Shown here one piece after another: positions 62,195 through 64,000 of a DNA stretch of 64,000 nt. The translations under genes were made by a program, and so were the position numbers. How positions within the stretch are numbered: position 1 is the first letter of the stretch; each line of letters opens with the position of its first letter. The stretch lies in contig NZ_QDKQ01000037.1 of assembly GCF_003116815.1 (NCBI RefSeq), forward strand, positions 1 to 64,000, given 5' to 3'. The notes below the pieces were generated by a model. The model searched no databases. It saw only the letters and a program-made list of their open reading frames with translations, and had not been told where the DNA came from. The stretch comes from Caulobacter endophyticus. GTDB taxonomy: Bacteria > Pseudomonadota > Alphaproteobacteria > Caulobacterales > Caulobacteraceae.

Positions 62195-63304
62195 ATGCAT
62201 TCCGATCTCGACACCGACGCGGCCGCCGCGCGGGCGCTGTTCCAGTCGCTGGAGGGCATGGAGGGGCTGAGCCGGCCCGAGCCGGCCCCGGTGCAGAAGG
62301 GCAAGGAGCGGTTCCCCGGCCAGGCGGCGCTGGTCAAGCTCTATCCCGGCGTGCTGGTGGCGGGCACCATCGCCCTGGCCTCGACCTGGCTGGCCCAGCA
62401 CTACGGCGCGCCGGTCATGCTGTTCGCCTTGCTGCTGGGCATGACCTTCCACTTCCTGCACCAGGAAGGCCGCTGCATCCCGGGGATCGAGTTCTCGTCC
62501 AAGGCCATTCTGCGGTTCGGCGTGGCGCTGCTGGGCGCACGGATCACCGCCGGACAGATCCTGAGCCTCGGGATCACGCCGATCGTTACGGTGGTCATCG
62601 CGGTGGTCTCGACGATCCTGCTGGGCGCGTTCCTTTCGAAGCGGCTGGGACTGCGCCAGGGCTTCGGGGTGCTGTCGGGCGGGGCGGTCGGCATCTGCGG
62701 CGCTTCCGCGGCCCTGGCCATCGCCTCGGTGCTGCCGCGCGACAAGCACGGCGAGCGCGACACCATCCTGACCGTGGTGGTGGTCACGGCGCTGTCGACC
62801 ATCGCCATGATCACCTATCCGCTGCTGACGGCGGCGCTGCATCTCGACCAGACCAAGGCCGGGGTGTTCCTCGGCGGCACGATCCACGACGTCGCCCAGG
62901 TGGTCGGAGCCGGCTACATGATCTCGCCGCACACCGGCGACGTGGCCACCTATGTGAAGCTGCTGCGCGTCTCGATGTTGCTGCCCGTGGTGTTCGCCAT
63001 CGCCTTCCTGGCGGCGCGGATGCTGCCGGGCGGGAGCGGGGGAGCCAAGCCCCAGCTGCCGCTCTTCCTGGTGGCCTTCGCCGCGCTGGTGGCGGTCAAC
63101 AGCCTGGGATGGCTGCCCAAGGCCGGCGCCGACGCGGCGACGGAGGTCAGCCGCTGGTGCCTGGTCACGGCCATTGCTGGCCTGGGCATGAAGACCTCGT
63201 TCAAGGACGTGATGACCGCCGGCTGGCGGCCCGTGGTGCTGATGGTGGTCGAGACAGCGTGGATCGCCGGGGTCGTGCTGGTGGCGGTGGAGTGGTTTCT
63301 GTGA
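62195..63304 (+). CDS. YeiH family putative sulfate exporter
   Basis: The 369-residue protein is an integral membrane carrier with about ten helices. It carries the family features: YPGVLVAGTIALASTWLAQHYG, FSSKAILRFGVALLGARITAGQI, LSGGAVGICGASAALAIASVLP, HDVAQVVGAGYMIS and FLVAFAALVAVNSLGWLP. The group (DUF1971/YeiH, PSE) is thought to move sulfate or related anions outward. It follows the TetR gene in the same direction but is separated by the repeat, and seems to be an independent unit. Confidence 0.92.
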   Translation: MHSDLDTDAAAARALFQSLEGMEGLSRPEPAPVQKGKERFPGQAALVKLYPGVLVAGTIALASTWLAQHYGAPVMLFALLLGMTFHFLHQEGRCIPGIEFSSKAILRFGVALLGARITAGQILSLGITPIVTVVIAVVSTILLGAFLSKRLGLRQGFGVLSGGAVGICGASAALAIASVLPRDKHGERDTILTVVVVTALSTIAMITYPLLTAALHLDQTKAGVFLGGTIHDVAQVVGAGYMISPHTGDVATYVKLLRVSMLLPVVFAIAFLAARMLPGGSGGAKPQLPLFLVAFAALVAVNSLGWLPKAGADAATEVSRWCLVTAIAGLGMKTSFKDVMTAGWRPVVLMVVETAWIAGVVLVAVEWFL

Positions 63305-63423
63305 AGATCCTCCCCCTGAAGGGGGAGGTGGCCCGAAGGGCCGGAGGGGGAAGCGGCTGCTGACATGCCGCTATCACTTCCCCCTCAGTCGCTCCGCGAC
63401 AGCTCCCCCTTCAGGGGGAGCAT
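63305..63423. repeat. GC-rich palindromic intergenic repeat, copy 3
   Basis: It starts AGATCCTCCCCCTGAAGGGG and ends CCCCTTCAGGGGGAGCATCT; both ends hold their own hairpins. It separates the YeiH gene from the convergent esterase gene and may terminate both. The core differs from the copy at 2207, so it is a second subtype of the same family. Confidence 0.75.
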
Positions 63424-64000
63424 CTATCTGACCGCCACCTGCGTCGTCCGCGCGAGCGCCTGGGCCACGACCGGCGCAAGGTTGGCGGCGATCACGCGGG
63501 CGCCTTCGGCGTTGGGATGGATGCCGTCGCTCTGCATGTAGCGGCGCGAGCCGCCTATGCCGGCCAAGAGGTTGGGCAGCAGGGGAGCGGCGAAGTCGCG
63601 GGCTAGGTCGGTGTAGACGGCGTTGAAGCGGCGGGCGTAGTCGGCGCCCAGCAGGGCCGGAGCGTTGATGCCGGCGATGGCGGCGGGAATCCGGCGCTCG
63701 CGCAGGCGGGTGAGGATGGCGCGCAGGTTGGCCCGCGTCGCCTCGGGCCGCAGGCCTTGCAGCAGGTCGTTGCCGCCCAGGGCGACGACGCAGACGGCGG
63801 TGTCGGCCCCCAGCGCGCCTTCGAGGCGCGAGAGGCCGCCGGCGCTGGTGTCGCCGTTGCGGCCTGCGGCGCGGACCTGGACGTTGACGCCGCGTGCGGC
63901 CAGCGCCGCCTGCAGGCGGGCAGGCATGGCCTCGCCCTGGCGCACGCCGAGGCCGGCGGTGATCGAGTCGCCCAGCACGGTGACGACCGGCGGACGCGGC
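63424..64000 (-). CDS. GDSL family arylesterase/lysophospholipase (5' end beyond the window)
   Basis: The visible 3' part (about 191 residues) has block I GDSITAGLG with the catalytic Ser, block II GRNGDTSAGG (oxyanion Gly), block III ALGGNDLLQG (oxyanion Asn) and block V SDGIHPNAEG (Asp and His). This is the SGNH plan of TesA/arylesterase. The frame stays open to the window's edge (PRPPVVTVLGDS), so the start and any signal peptide lie to the right. It would hydrolyse esters or thioesters, perhaps in the periplasm. Confidence 0.9.
   Translation of the reverse strand, partial: PRPPVVTVLGDSITAGLGVRQGEAMPARLQAALAARGVNVQVRAAGRNGDTSAGGLSRLEGALGADTAVCVVALGGNDLLQGLRPEATRANLRAILTRLRERRIPAAIAGINAPALLGADYARRFNAVYTDLARDFAAPLLPNLLAGIGGSRRYMQSDGIHPNAEGARVIAANLAPVVAQALARTTQVAVR

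Overview
The window is chromosomal DNA of a very GC-rich alphaproteobacterium and almost certainly a Caulobacter. It carries a full-length ctrA (231 residues, phosphorylated Asp51) behind a promoter region with GANTC (CcrM) sites and TTAA-type CtrA motifs. Other fitting traits are a fliI-fliJ pair, an alphaproteobacterial tol-pal/tilS/ftsH block, DUF1491 and DUF599 proteins, and several copies of GC-rich palindromic intergenic repeats. No phage, transposase, CRISPR array or rRNA operon is visible. One tRNA gene (Ser, anticodon GGA) is present.

Layout. 0-9 kb: an exported deoxyribosyltransferase-like protein, tRNA-Ser, msrA, small membrane and envelope proteins, an MHS-type MFS transporter, a cyanovirin/crystallin fusion, and a GH10 xylanase lipoprotein. 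9-18.7 kb: fliI-fliJ, a serine hydrolase, a LytTR membrane regulator, ctrA with its promoter region, an M23 endopeptidase, an EamA exporter, a zinc alcohol dehydrogenase and an orphan cheW. 18.8-23 kb: small secreted proteins, an MgtC-like protein, a nucleoside hydrolase and an M20 peptidase. 23-35 kb is a conserved housekeeping block: ruvC-ruvA-ruvB, ybgC, tolQ-tolR-tolA-tolB-pal-cpoB, tilS and ftsH. 35-43 kb: folP, a tightly overlapped four-gene membrane/desaturase operon opposite an ArsR repressor, an MliC-like lipoprotein, a DEDDh exonuclease and small conserved proteins. 43-50 kb: a tandem pair of secreted HEXXH/TPR proteins, prfC, then a two-gene cassette of unknown function and a decayed gene. 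50-64 kb: a GH53 galactanase, mgsA, a catalytically altered RNase H-like protein, a large soluble repeat-type protein behind a striking CtrA/GANTC promoter, an RND efflux operon with its TetR repressor, a DUF2236/TetR pair, a YeiH transporter, and the 3' part of a GDSL esterase running off the end.

How the genes work together. Cell-cycle control is the recurring theme. TTAA-N7-TTAA boxes or TTAACCAT half-sites lie in front of ctrA, the M23 endopeptidase next to it, fliI, ruvC (shared with the divergent M20 peptidase) and the gene at 52952. The Tol-Pal block links the envelope layers during constriction, and the M23 enzyme is probably part of the same wall-remodelling work. GH10 and GH53 enzymes fit an oligotroph that feeds on plant polysaccharide. 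Efflux and lipid genes sit beside dedicated repressors with visible palindromic operators.

The most promising undescribed systems are three. First, the ArsR-controlled operon at 37476-39800: two paralogous membrane proteins, a desaturase with an altered second histidine box, and a lipoprotein. Second, the twin HEXXH/TPR proteins at 43622-46930 with a conserved leader. Third, the CtrA/GANTC palindrome driving the uncharacterised gene at 52952.
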